This document shows positions 48,001-59,900 of a stretch of 64,000 nt of DNA, in pieces (position 1 is the first letter of the stretch; each line of letters begins with the position of its first letter). A model generated the notes under the pieces. It did not search any database and had not been told where the DNA came from. It saw only the letters and a program-made list of their open reading frames with translations. A program made the position numbers and the translations under genes. The DNA is from Taenia hydatigena (lineage: Eukaryota > Platyhelminthes > Cestoda > Cyclophyllidea > Taeniidae). The stretch spans positions 1-64,000 of the forward strand of contig JADWOT020001740.1 in assembly GCA_036345935.2 (NCBI GenBank). The letters are read 5' to 3'.

Positions 48001-49250
48001 GCTGTTTCCGTTTCGCAGGTTCAAATGTCGATGGTGTGTGGATTGAATGCTGGCGAGAAGTCCGCCTGCCCAAAGCGGATTAAAAGTGCAATTTTTCGGT
48101 GTGGAAATACCGCTATCATCGTGAAGTCCATGAAAACCACGCGTCAAGAGGAAAATGGGACACAGGAATGGTCATCTCTGTCTTCTGGCATCACTTTGAT
48201 GTTGAACAGCACAAACTATCCAAATCCTGAATCTCCAGTGTTCCTGATGCCTACATCTCCCCATTCAGGCTGTGATGATATCTCCACAGTGTTGTGTTCC
48301 TCTTCATTTTTATCATTAGCAAAATTAAAAATGCTACTCATTTGTATTTGCTTCTTCGCAAACAAAGGAACGTGGGTGTTGAATGAGTTTGTGCAGGTGA
48401 TAATAAGTTGGCTTTTCGATCGACGTGGCCGAGGTGTGTGAGGTGTGGTGGTCCACTGTGATATGCCAGAAGAGTCTCCAGATTGTGGTGGAAGTGCAGT
48501 AGTCACATTTTGCTACGACCGAATCATTAAATAAAAGTGACTGTTTAGCGCACCACTTTTGTGTTGAATGGTGAGTGAGTACACAAACAGTGCATAATGG
48601 TTTAGGCTAGGTTTTGGCAAGTCTAAGTTGATTCGAATAATAAATTATAATTGCTAGGACAGATGAGATGACATGTTATCAAACGGTTAACGTAATGACG
48701 TCAATTAGAACTGTTTTTTATATAATCATGGGTATGTTGGGCCAATGGGCCGCCCAAAACGTCACTTGTGTCCACTTCCGTATGCCAAAGCAATTCGACA
48801 TAAGGAATCGCTGCAAGTGCAATGAATAAATTTTACTTAACTTGGGCACATGCGCTTAATTAGTTATGGATTTCGTTCTAATAATATCTATGAATCCTAA
48901 TCATTGGATCCTGCATATCGAACGCAATACATCATGTAGCGTTTAGGGCCGAAAATAAATGCACTTGAGGTTTATAATTTCTAACACACAATTCAACTGC
49001 AGATTGCGTATTTCGTTAAGTAAAGCAAGTCTTTAAGCTGATCAAACGGCTCATCATTTTGAGGTCATCATCGGTAACTGCTTTCCATCTCGTTGGTAAA
49101 TTTGGTCCTTTGATACACTAAAACGTCGTGATTTTGGCAGGAGAGGGCCGTATATTTTTAAAGGCTTATCCTACTTTCTGGGAATAGTTTTGTAAAAATG
49201 AGCTTGCGAGGCATGAATTTCACTGGAACGTGTCGCGTCTGACTGGAGCA
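45043..49250. other. No supportable gene
   Basis: The longest frame is plus-strand 47947-48441 (164 codons), which has no motif, promoter or signal peptide. Minus-strand frames overlap it. The T-rich stretch at 46.3-47.2 kb has no ORF. Confidence 0.3.
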
Positions 49251-49263
49251 TAATTTGCTAATC

Positions 49264-49331
49264 ATGAGTTCTCTACCTAGCGATTTAGGGTTGGAATTCT
49301 GCCTTTGGCGTCACTTCGCATACAACTCAGG
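49264..49331 (+). other. Short ATG segment with splice donor, related to the 39-40 kb duplicates
   Basis: An ATG at 49265 opens about 22 codons that run into CAG|GTAAGA. The last 35 bases resemble the end of unit 2 at 40 kb ('gcctt..gc.tcacttc.ca....ctc.ggtaaga'), and the ATG begins a comparable short peptide. It is probably a third diverged member of that family. Confidence 0.35.
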
Positions 49332-49979
49332 TAAGAATAAATTCCATTTTATGGTTCCTTACCATACTTGTCATGCATAAACTAACAACAGCTATTTACT
49401 ATGCCTTGCATTGCTCTTTATCCAAGATATTAGTCGTTAATGTGCAGTGAAATCGCTTTATACAAATATCTGTGGCACGCATATCTCTCAACTACGTTAA
49501 AATCTTAGTCAATTTTAGTTATTTAATAGCTTTAGAGTTGTAGCTAGAAGCCTTCAAATAAGGCGAAAAAAGGATTTATTCACGAAAGAGCTGCTCACCG
49601 AATGGTATTAGATTTGGACTGGTAGCCTTAATCAATGTATGCATAGGGCATAAAATGATGAAAAGTGCCAAATTAGCCCAGATGCCCTGCGATCTAAGTA
49701 TTCCTCGCGTTGGTCCTAAAGTGATTCCAATAAGGCCCCAGCTGTTATCTTGACATGGTGCCAAAAGCGTAGGTCTCCTCCGAAACCATAACATTTGGGG
49801 CCATTCGGCTCCACCAAGAGTGTGCAGTAATAAACAGCCAGGATGAATGGATATTACACTTCCGCATAATTGGTTCATTCCAATCTAATGCACGGATTTA
49901 TGGCTAGATCAGAATAGTACGAGTTAGACTAGACCTGAATCAATCACGCTTTGCTCAAGACAAAATCGTGTTTGAACAA

Positions 49980-50330
49980 AGTTTAGCTATGACCATCGAA
50001 TCTCCATTTCTATCTTTCTGTCGCTTTGGTTTTTACGACACTACTTTGCCTCAGTTTCATCTCCTACTTCTACTCCCCCCTTCATTTAGCCTTTGAGGAG
50101 CAAAGGTGGGCGCGTTGCTCCAACTTCTTACTTTGTAATTTGTAAGCTACTCGAAATCCTACTTGCTCATCTCACTATCTACTCCTTATATTCTTTTTGT
50201 ACAGAATTTCTCTGTCTGACTTTCCACTCTAGACCACCCGCTCCAACTTCTACCATGTATCTACGCCTCTCTGTCTGTTTGCCTAAGTTTGTGTATATTG
50301 TGTATATATTGGGTTGCCGCCTGAATTGAT
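49980..50330 (+). repeat. Composite repeat block A, direct copy
   Basis: Partner of the inverted block at 32520-33000. Confidence 0.7.
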
Positions 50331-50459
50331 ATCTCACAAAAACAGTCAACTCAAATCGACATTTTCGTCCTGAGCGCAATAAAGTCTCTTTGGCCATTCT
50401 ATCTCAACTCTACACTTTGCCAACATGTGGACACGGCACATGAAACTAACAAGACTCAT

Positions 50460-51140
50460 GCATCATGTGGAGAAAATTTGTCTCCTGCAAGACGCAATAG
50501 GTGTGCGGATAGGGTGCAGTAGGCGACAAAGAAGACAGTCTCCGAAGATGCGTTGAAGTAAGACATGAGAAGGGAGGCATAGACAAGAGAGTCTTTGCCT
50601 TTCCATGTGTACTTTGGTCCCTAATGTCTGCGATAAAGAAAGAGCAGACCTCAACTTACATTACTGCAGGCCAAATAAATATGTTAAGGCGAACTTAAGT
50701 TTTACCGCATAAGACGCCCGTGGGGATGAGGCATGCTCGATAGATGAGAACTTGGCGACCCGCCCATAAATATTGCTATTGAGCTAACGAAGGGGCATTC
50801 CTGATGCGTACTCCTACTTCTGTGCTTGGATTAATTGTTGTTTTGCATTACGAAACGCAATGGTGGTCTATGCGTTTTTTTAGCAGGGGTTGGATAGCAT
50901 GAATTATTGGCTGAAGGGGATAGGAAATGATTTAGATGGAGGTGAAGGGACGAGGAGTCGCCGATGTGGAAGGAGTAAGGGTGGACATGGACAGAAAAGG
51001 GTTGGAAATAGACGCAGTAGGATGACTCCCCACATTGCTCTGGTGTGGCCTTCTTTACTGCTTTCGATGTTTCTACCATCTATTCCTGAACTGATTCAAT
51101 CGCTTACTCATCTGGACTCGTGTCTGGGTAAAATTTGAAA
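50460..51140 (+). repeat. Composite repeat blocks B and C, copy 2
   Basis: Partner of 33280-34150, same order and orientation, with a shorter gap between blocks B and C. Confidence 0.65.
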
Positions 51141-54100
51141 AATTCGTCCTAATGATACGTGTACTGCCTAGTCATAGCTCCCTTTCTATGTAATTATGCT
51201 GGATGTCGAATGTGAAAATAGTGAATTAACGCATGCAAGTGAATCCCGGGAGCAGAAGGTAGCACTAGTAGAGGAAGGGGTGTTAGCACCAAAGATCACC
51301 CCTTATTTTAATGATATTTATCTGTTTTCGCCCTTTTGACGTCTCTGAAATGAAGAATTGAAAGTCTTGGAGTGATGAGGAGATGGAGAGGGTTGCGACG
51401 GAAGTAAGGGATACAAATACGGCTGGGAGCAAGAATGAAAAGAGGCTGGAGAGAGACACCGATGAATAACTGAATGTCAAGAACGGCACCGCGGCAAAGC
51501 AGGATGAATAAATGTAGGCGTGCAACACGTAGAACAGCATGTCTGACAGTCTGTCGTGTGGTAGACCAATTTGAACCTGACACGTGCGAATCGATTGCAA
51601 CCACTTGTAAGTGGCTTTGAGGGAAAAGGCGTCACTCACTTTTAGGCTTTCGTGACTTGATTAAGTTATGTGCATCACAGTGCATGCAAAGGAGGAGGAA
51701 GAGAATGAGAAGTACCACCGATACTAATGTGCTTTGGCCTAAATGCGTTGACTCGTTGTGACTGTTTGTCCTCGGCTTTTTTGAGGAGACGCCTATTATG
51801 CATTGGCAACTCACTCCTTGTGACTAATATGGCGCGAGCGAAGGTGCGTTTCTGCAGATTACTCCAATTTCATGCAAAGACTAGTTGTTGCCTTACACCA
51901 GGGAGTGCGATGGTAGTGAGCAAACCTCACCAACCTGGGCAAAGCGATATGATTTTTCGGCCGCAAGCGACAAAGAATGATTGGGTGCGAGGCGAACCCG
52001 AGTGGTTTACGGGGAGTAAGTAGAGGAAAGGATGGGAAAGGCCAACATGGGGATGTCTCTGTTGGCCCACTTTTCTAGCCATGTATTCGAGAGGATTATG
52101 CAGAAGTCAATTTATGGAAGGAATCTAAGTTTCTATTGAACGTCACACTCGAAGACGCTACTCATAGTTCTACCCTGATGAGTGAAGCACACTAGGATAC
52201 CAGTTGTGACGAAAATAAGGATAAGGAGAAGGAAGGGAAGATAAAGCATGGCAGAAAAGAAGCTAATGGCATAACTTATCCATAATTTGTGTGCTTTTAG
52301 TCTCTTTTGGTCTTTTGACGTTAAAACGATGAAGCGTGCGGTCGGAATTATCAGAGAGATTGAGAAAGAAGCATTGGCGATGGAGGCTGAGAAGCAGATC
52401 AAAGGTGAGTAGCTACCAAAGGAGTACTGATGCACTGAATAAGAATTGGGTGGTAGGAACGATGATAACTTGGGAATCAAGATGAATGGTAGAAGGTGAG
52501 AGGGTGCCGTATGATTTATTGTTTTTTTCACTCAATCGGCGGTTCGTGATGTCTGGTGGTTTCTTAGAAGCAAATAGCATTTGTCTTTGTGCTTCTTCAC
52601 CTCAGCTGACACTCATGCATCATTGCGCGTGTAACAGAGGCAGAAGGCAATGCAAAGTACTATTGATACTTGTGTGCTTTAAAGTGCTCCGCATCACCTA
52701 GATTGCCAAACCTTGATTTCTTTTCTGCCATGGCTACCAGATAAGAGTGCGAAGGAGAAGCAACTTGTATTTTTCCATTTTTGGCAGCACAAGAATCAAA
52801 GGTTGGAGTGCTAAGGACTCTTGACAACAAATAACTGTGATGACTAACCAACCGCTAAAGCTTACATCAATTAGGGGAATTGTGAAGGCTCGCCAAATAA
52901 GTGTCACCCATGTAAGATAACAAAAATATATGCCTTTAAATCTATCAGAATTACTTCTTCTTCAATTGCATGGACCATAAATTGCGCGACGCATTTCCGA
53001 TTGCTTGCCAACTGAGTAACTGATTTGTGATGAGAAGCAGTTTTGCATTGCAGTGTTTGATGGTTAAACTCAAAAATCATTCAGCCACTGCCTCGATAGT
53101 CTACACTTTCTTTTATTCCAATCGCGGACGAAGATGTTCCCTACAAGCCTCTTCAGAAGACCAAGCATTTGTTGCTGCAGTACATCTAGTCGGTAGTATT
53201 TGAAGAAATTATGAAAACCTGATGCATGGCAGCGCAAGATCTCCTCCCGTAAAATAACCTCCTTTCAGCCTTTGCGTTTGGATGAGATCTAGACACCGCG
53301 TTAGTTTTTTTTTCATCCTTAATCCTTCATTTCCTTTTAAGCGATGTTCCTCATCACTTCATGTCGTGTGATGATAGCTTGGGTTGAAGAGGTATGAAGA
53401 TCTGAGAACTTGAAGTTCGATGGAAGGGATGGTAATGGATTTCGAGTTGCTTGCTTCTAGAGTACAAGCAATTCAGCAATGTATGTCTTCTTCAAGTATA
53501 TTAGTGGGTCTATGTAGATAATGTTTGCAGGCTGTAGAGGATCACTAGGAATGACACCATTCTAAGGTTCTAATTTGGGCGTGGGGATATGCAAGCTGTT
53601 GCCTACTAAGATCGAAGAACGCGTAATTTGGCATTTTGGACATTTGTAAAGTCTTCATGCATCGCAGATTTGCATTTCACCCTAGGTAACAAAATTCTAC
53701 ATAAAAAGATCTTCGGTCCTATTTGCATTGGAAATGATTATCTCCTGCCCTACTTCAATTGTGCTTTAATAAAAGACTATTTATCGAATTGGACCACTTT
53801 TGCCAACCGGCTACCCATTGTGCTTACACTGACCCCTACGTAAGGCGAAGCAGAATGGTCTTTCACTTTATGTCTTTGCGGCACGAATATTATCAACTGG
53901 ATTCACACTTTTAAACAAGATCCCAACTCAGAAGGCAATGATTGGTCAACCTCCGCCAGACCGTTAATTGCACAACTATGCCGATTTCTACTGCGTCCAA
54001 TCAGCGCAACGCAGCGAGCGCGTACTTGGCTCAGTTAAGCCAATCGCCTTCGAAGCTGTAGTGGGCAATAACGCAGCATTGTGTGTGTTTTAGAGCATCT

Positions 54101-56045
54101 TTGGATTTTGCAAAACCCTTGCCTATCAATTATCTCAAGTGTGTGCACTTGCAAATTTCTCCACAATCAACTCGTATTATGAATATCGCCTTTTGATAAG
54201 GCTCTGCAAGACTACTGAACCTGTCAGAAATAAAGAGCGCATGGGCTCAATGCCATATGCAAAAATCCCTTTTAGTTGCTCCCTGACTTATTTGTCTTTT
54301 TAAAAATGCACATGAATTATTAATGAATTTCCATCTAATGAGTACGGAAATTCTTCTTTAGCTAGATTAACGCCGACACCATGGTAGCGAACAGGTTGAA
54401 AAATGAGGCAATCCTAGTTTCTAAGTCGCCCATGTGACGCATTTAAGATTCTGTCTGTGCGTTCTCAATTGCTAATCCAAACACACTTTGAAGCGCGTAA
54501 ATTACATCTCCAGTGAGTGACGAAACGAATAGGTGGTAGTGGGGATTTGTTTCAATGCACTTTTCTAATGATCAGCAGTCAGCACACGCCAATCAAGCGA
54601 CTGAGTGAAGGTCATTGACCTCTAAGAAGTAAACTGCCTTCCACTTTCTGTAACTCCAATTCACTTGGACAACACCTAGCCAGTAAAACGCATCCACTCT
54701 GCTCACCCCTGAAGCATACAATGCAGAGGTGAAAGATAGAATAGCTAAACTCATTACATGCATGCAAAACTGGATTCAAGACAGTTTTTGATGTCAACCT
54801 GACCGCACCTCCTCCGTATTCCGTCAGCTGTGAAAGTTGGTACTACGATGGGGGAAGGGAAAATAAAGATGCTAACATTTGAGCATTGTAATATCGTCTC
54901 TGAAATGAGGGATGTAGCAGAAACAAAGTCGACCCCTCCGATCTTCAATGCCATTCTTCGGGGTTAATGATGGCTGCGGGGTGGGTAAACTCGGGCAGGA
55001 GCGACTGAGACCAAGCCATTTGTAAGCGAATTGCTTAGGGTTGACTTCGATAATCATTAATTTCTCCCTCAACAGTGCGTTTCATTTTACTGTCTCCTCG
55101 CATTGTGGAAGTAAATGCAACCATTTCCCCTCTTGCGTTTTGTAGACTGATCAGTCTTTAGTTAGGCGTCTCAACTTTGATCCACTAATGCTAAAACACG
55201 GTACTTCAGCGTTTGGTCACAGTTACTATTATGCTAATAACATGTGCTAATGACGTTTTCCTCGTTGGCAAAATCCATGCAACTCGTTGCCACCTCAACT
55301 TCGATGTCACTGATCTGTATAGACTATGCTGGTATAAGGTTAAAGTAAAAGAGGGATTCTAGTAAGATACTCGACACTTAAGTCTTTTGCACAATGAGAT
55401 GACTCGACTGATTCCGCTAAGTGATTTCCTCTTAACAGTGCCACAAGTTATCAAATTATGCAACTTTAGAATCGTAAATTTGGAAATTCAGCAGAAACCG
55501 AATTTGCACTGCTTAGAAGGTGTGCCAACAGTTATCGTAACTTGGCGATGTGTGCACGTGTCTGCTGGATGCTATTGAGGTCACCAGCCAGACAGGAGAC
55601 AAATGGTAGACTTCTGAGAGGGCGGCATGATATGTAAATGCAAAGAGTGCGCGAAGGAACGGCCATTCCGTAGTTGTCCAGTGGGTATTTCGCGAGGACC
55701 ACCTGAGAAGGAATCTGCGTGGAGCCTAATCCTGATCAAAAGGGGCGAGAAGGGGAAAACAGGCACGTGGGCGAGAACACCATTGTCCAGGATGTTTGAA
55801 GATCAGCAATCAAGTGCAACTTTCGAAAAGTTGGGAAGAAAAGCGTTTTGCGTTCGCAGGCATTTGAAGCACCGATCCTTAAGTAAGGCGTGCTAGCCGT
55901 GATCATGTCAACATTTGGACTCATCGATTTCCGCTTCACTGAAAGCATTCTGGAGGCGTCTTCGAACGTAAGACACTTTGCAGATGTTAACTAAACTATT
56001 GGTTAAACAAATCTGTTCCTTGACGGTAAAATGAGCCAAAAATTT
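51141..56045. other. No supportable gene; a small duplicated block
   Basis: A block at about 51680-51735 ('catgcaaaggaggagg' to 'actaatgtgcttt') resembles 52625-52682 ('gtaacagaggcagaagg' to 'acttgtgtgcttt'). The remaining ORFs are short and unsupported. Confidence 0.35.
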
Positions 56046-56049
56046 CGGA

Positions 56050-56908
56050 TTAGACCGCTCGCTGGTGCTTCAGTTAGAAAGAGTGAGACATCCACCATCG
56101 TGCATGACAGAAGAATTAAATCTTTGGTTGTCTCATCGCAGACACCAAGGCATGAATGAGAACTTGACACAAATAGATGTAATGGCAGCATCTACTTACA
56201 TGAAGATGCACATGTTCTTATTTCACTCGTTTTGTTTGCACAGATGCACTAATGCAGAATGTCCAGAGGGACAAAACCGCATGCTTAACAATTAGCCGTA
56301 TCAGCTTTGTCACCAATCATGCAACAACAAGGGAAACAAGCAACATTTTCTACCTCACAAAAGGTGAAGGAGACGGTCTCTACTCTGGCTAAATCTCTAG
56401 CGATTTCAAGATCCACCTCCCCCTTACGCATTCGCTAAAGAACAACTACAAAGGCAAACAAATCCAACTAAATCCTTTGCCACTAAAACGGCTGGAAATT
56501 GATGAGGCTGATTCAAATGAATAGGATACCTTAGAGGCAATGCCTGTACATTCCACACGCATTCCGAAATCGAACAGCTCTCCGAAGCCTGTACTACAAC
56601 AGACATCCTGCATCGAATTGTCTTTGTCTCCAAAGCAAAGTGGAAGCTCAGGCGAACCCCAAACTACCACTACGATGCCGAGCTTCCCAACGCCAAACCC
56701 GCTCATATTTGACACCTCATCAGAACTAAGTCAGCAGCTACTACAGCCACAGGTACAGCAATCGTCCTCACTGAAAAGCACGTGCCAACAACTTCCGACA
56801 AACTTCTCCTCAATTATAAAACACTTCCGTTTCCAGCAACTTGCTGCCGCCGCATCTATGCCTGATTCAGCAAGCTTCTTTACACTGCCTATCGCAGAAC
56901 AACTTTAG
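56050..56908 (+). pseudogene. Diverged duplicate B of the Gln/Ser-rich gene fragment
   Basis: Aligns with 29900-30640, including the intronic tract before the acceptor ('ttttgtttgcacag', exon from 56244). The exon opens with stops in the matching frame, then a readable stretch with 'STSQKVKETVSTLAKS', a frameshift, and a 122-codon frame (56540-56908) rich in Ser, Thr, Gln and Pro ('SELSQQLLQPQVQQ'). The stops and frameshift relative to copy A suggest decay of a once-coding exon. The repeat at 30630-31080 does not follow this copy. Confidence 0.5.
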
Positions 56909-56909
56909 G

Positions 56910-59900
56910 TACGCCAGACAGTATCTGGGGCACAAAGACGAGGCAGAAGCAGGGTTCTCTTTACTCCGTACCAAATTGGTGAGATAATGAAATACTTTAA
57001 CAAGAAAAAATACATCAATATGCACGAACGCGAAGAATCGGTGCGTCGCATCAACTTGACGGGGACTCGGGTTGGTCAAGCATAAAAGTGTTGCGGTTAA
57101 AGGCACCTCTGCCTAGCATCATTTACTTGCTTAAACTGCTGTCATTCCCCGGCAAGCTACGAAGTATGGAGGGTGATCAAACGCTAAGGGTCTTGTAGAC
57201 TATCGAAGGAAATTAGAGAGCTTCTAGCCCGATTTAATGAAAGGAATGTTGAATGGGAAATGGTGGCGAAAAAAATTGGTTCGCAAAGCATTTGAAAAGC
57301 ATTTATGATGGCAGTGCATGTCCGATGTTATTAGGTTGTGATACCATTCACATCAGACAATGATACATACAAAAATACGGTCTAGTCAAAATTAAAGTCC
57401 GACAAATCATCGTCATCGCCCTCGTAAGATGCTGGAGCTAATTAAATTCACTCATTCTCCTCTTCCTTCTCAAGATCAATTTTGCTTTCTTATGACCACT
57501 CCTCCTCTCCTTTTGACTCTTCGAGCCAGAAAGCCATTTGCTTTCGTGGATATAAAATCTAGTAAATGCATAACGTCTAATCATTACCGTTTTACCTAAG
57601 TCAAAATAAGGTGGAAAACTTAAAGTTACTTGTGGTGTGCGATTATTTTTTTTCAGCTTTGATTGTAATAAAGGTAAGTTAGTGGTTTGACGCTGCAATT
57701 ACATTCTGCGATCATACGGCCTCATTCCACTTGTTAAAACAACTATCAGCTCTGAATTGACAGCCATTAATGGCGTAGCAAGTAAGCCAGCAAGCCAGTA
57801 AGTAATCAAGAAGGCATCCTGTCAATATCGTAATATGGATTAGCCATTTAAGCTGTGGGATTTCTGCTGAACATTCTGCGCATGTTGACGATAGATGACT
57901 CGCGAAGTCTTGACTGGACTCTAGATTAGATTGTTATTTGGCCCCATTTGCCTTCTATTTTTCTATAGCCAGTGGAGGCGGAACCTCCAGCGGTACATTT
58001 GTTCAAGGCTCATTAGCTGACCCCGATATGTCTTTTTGTGCACTTACACACAGAAGGCGGGTTCCCTTTCGCATCAGTGTCTCTGATCCACCCCATGTAG
58101 AAGAATGCTCAATGTCCTCAAGTTCAAACCCATGTCAGCCACTCCCACCAATGCCAATGACATAGAGGTGGACGAAGATATCAGAGCCGCTGCTGCGAAT
58201 GATAGATTAGGATACGGTGCCATAATCATCATATTCGAGCCCAGCATCGCCCACTTTAAGTAAATCTTTGCTCTGAGCTGAAGGTCTACCTTATCCTTCT
58301 ATCTGCTTTTCGCAAAATCCTGCAACGAGAGCAGCAGCAGCATGAGCGAAAGAGGTAATGAGAAGTAAGAAACCGGTGCTAGACCATCAATGAAAGGCAA
58401 AAATTGTAGTGGAGAGTTACTTCATTTCCATCGCAAATGTGCGGTATGGGACTTCAGACAGCATGGACACCAAATCTAGCCTCTGCTCCACCGACAAGGA
58501 CAGGGAGCGCATGCGCAGAGAGGCAGCAAAGTTCTGTCAGACAGAACGTTCATTGCGTTGCCTTGATCATTGCATTGTTTACTAAATGACACCGATTTGT
58601 GTGGACCAAATCATTTCCTTCTTCCAAAAGCACATTTTCCGACTCCTGTAGATATATGAAATTTTGTGACGAATTGTCGCTTCCCTTTCATATTTCCTCA
58701 CCAACCGAGTTAGCACAAGGATGCAACTTTAGGGCTCTGGAATCGACGTACATTGACTGCTCAAAGGACAACGCAAGAATTAAAGCTCATTTCAGCATAG
58801 GTTTCGGACAAAAGGAAACATTTGCTTCCTTAATAACTCCATGACTTCATTATAACAGCAATAAAGAAGGGTTAGGTCGATTGGATCTGTTCGCATTAAA
58901 GTTTGCAAATGTAGTGAAGTAGCGCTGAGATCAGAATTTGGTGCGAAAATTGGACTTACTACTTGCTAAGTAGCAGTAGACATAAGCGCCTAACATCAAG
59001 TAAATTTCAACAGTACAGGTTTTGTGCTACCTCATTGGTAGGAGCGACTGTGACGCAAAGGAATGCAAAGTGTCCATTCGAAATATGCTTCGTAAAGAAA
59101 ATAGGCATGTAAATTTGCGTGTGACTGTTGCCTTGTTGGACAAGATCTCTCCTGTAAGCTGTGCTTGTTCGTAACGCCTAGACAAAGCTTATCTTTGAAT
59201 CTTCTGCGCATCAATGTTCATCATACCTGTTCGCGAAACAGCCTAAAAGAGTGCACTTTATTTTCGTGTTCCTTCTTTGTCATTGTCATTGAATTCCAAA
59301 CACTTCCCTAGCACATGATCAACTGTCACTACAATCAATTTACTTATTATCTCTTTCCAGTCAATGCTCACACATCGCATTTACAACTCGATATATTGTC
59401 TTAGGCAAAGGTGACCCCTTTCGATCAAATGCTTGGTGAAATGTCTTTATTGTGGATGGAACAGCTCCATGTGTTTATGATCCCACCTTAGTGTTCACCC
59501 CCTTGGAAGGGGTTGATAAGATTTACAGGGATCATTTTTTGCATTTGTAGAATATTTGACGGGAAATGAGGACTAGGAGGGCACGGCTCTCTCAACACAT
59601 AGATTGATTAAAATTGTTCCTTCGAGAAATTTGCGTTGGCTGAGTCTCTCCTACCGAATAGTTGCGCTCATGCACACGCATTCTGCATCAGCCTTCGCAT
59701 TTTTTACCACCAGTTTTAACGCCTACCTTATTGATGGCAGGCGCTTATTAATTAATGCGCAATTCCATCGTCGTATGCGGCAGTTGATGCACCTCTGCAC
59801 AAACGCATCATGCTGCGATGAACGTTAATTGCCAAAGTGCGAACTCTGCCTTTTGGAAGAGGTAGTTCTATGATGCGACTACCTTCATCAATCAGGATGC

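Noticed and set aside
47947..48441. 164-codon plus-strand ORF, the second longest in the window
   Set aside because: No motif, signal peptide, promoter or splice context. One or two frames of this length are expected by chance in 64 kb read in six frames, and long frames exist on the opposite strand too.
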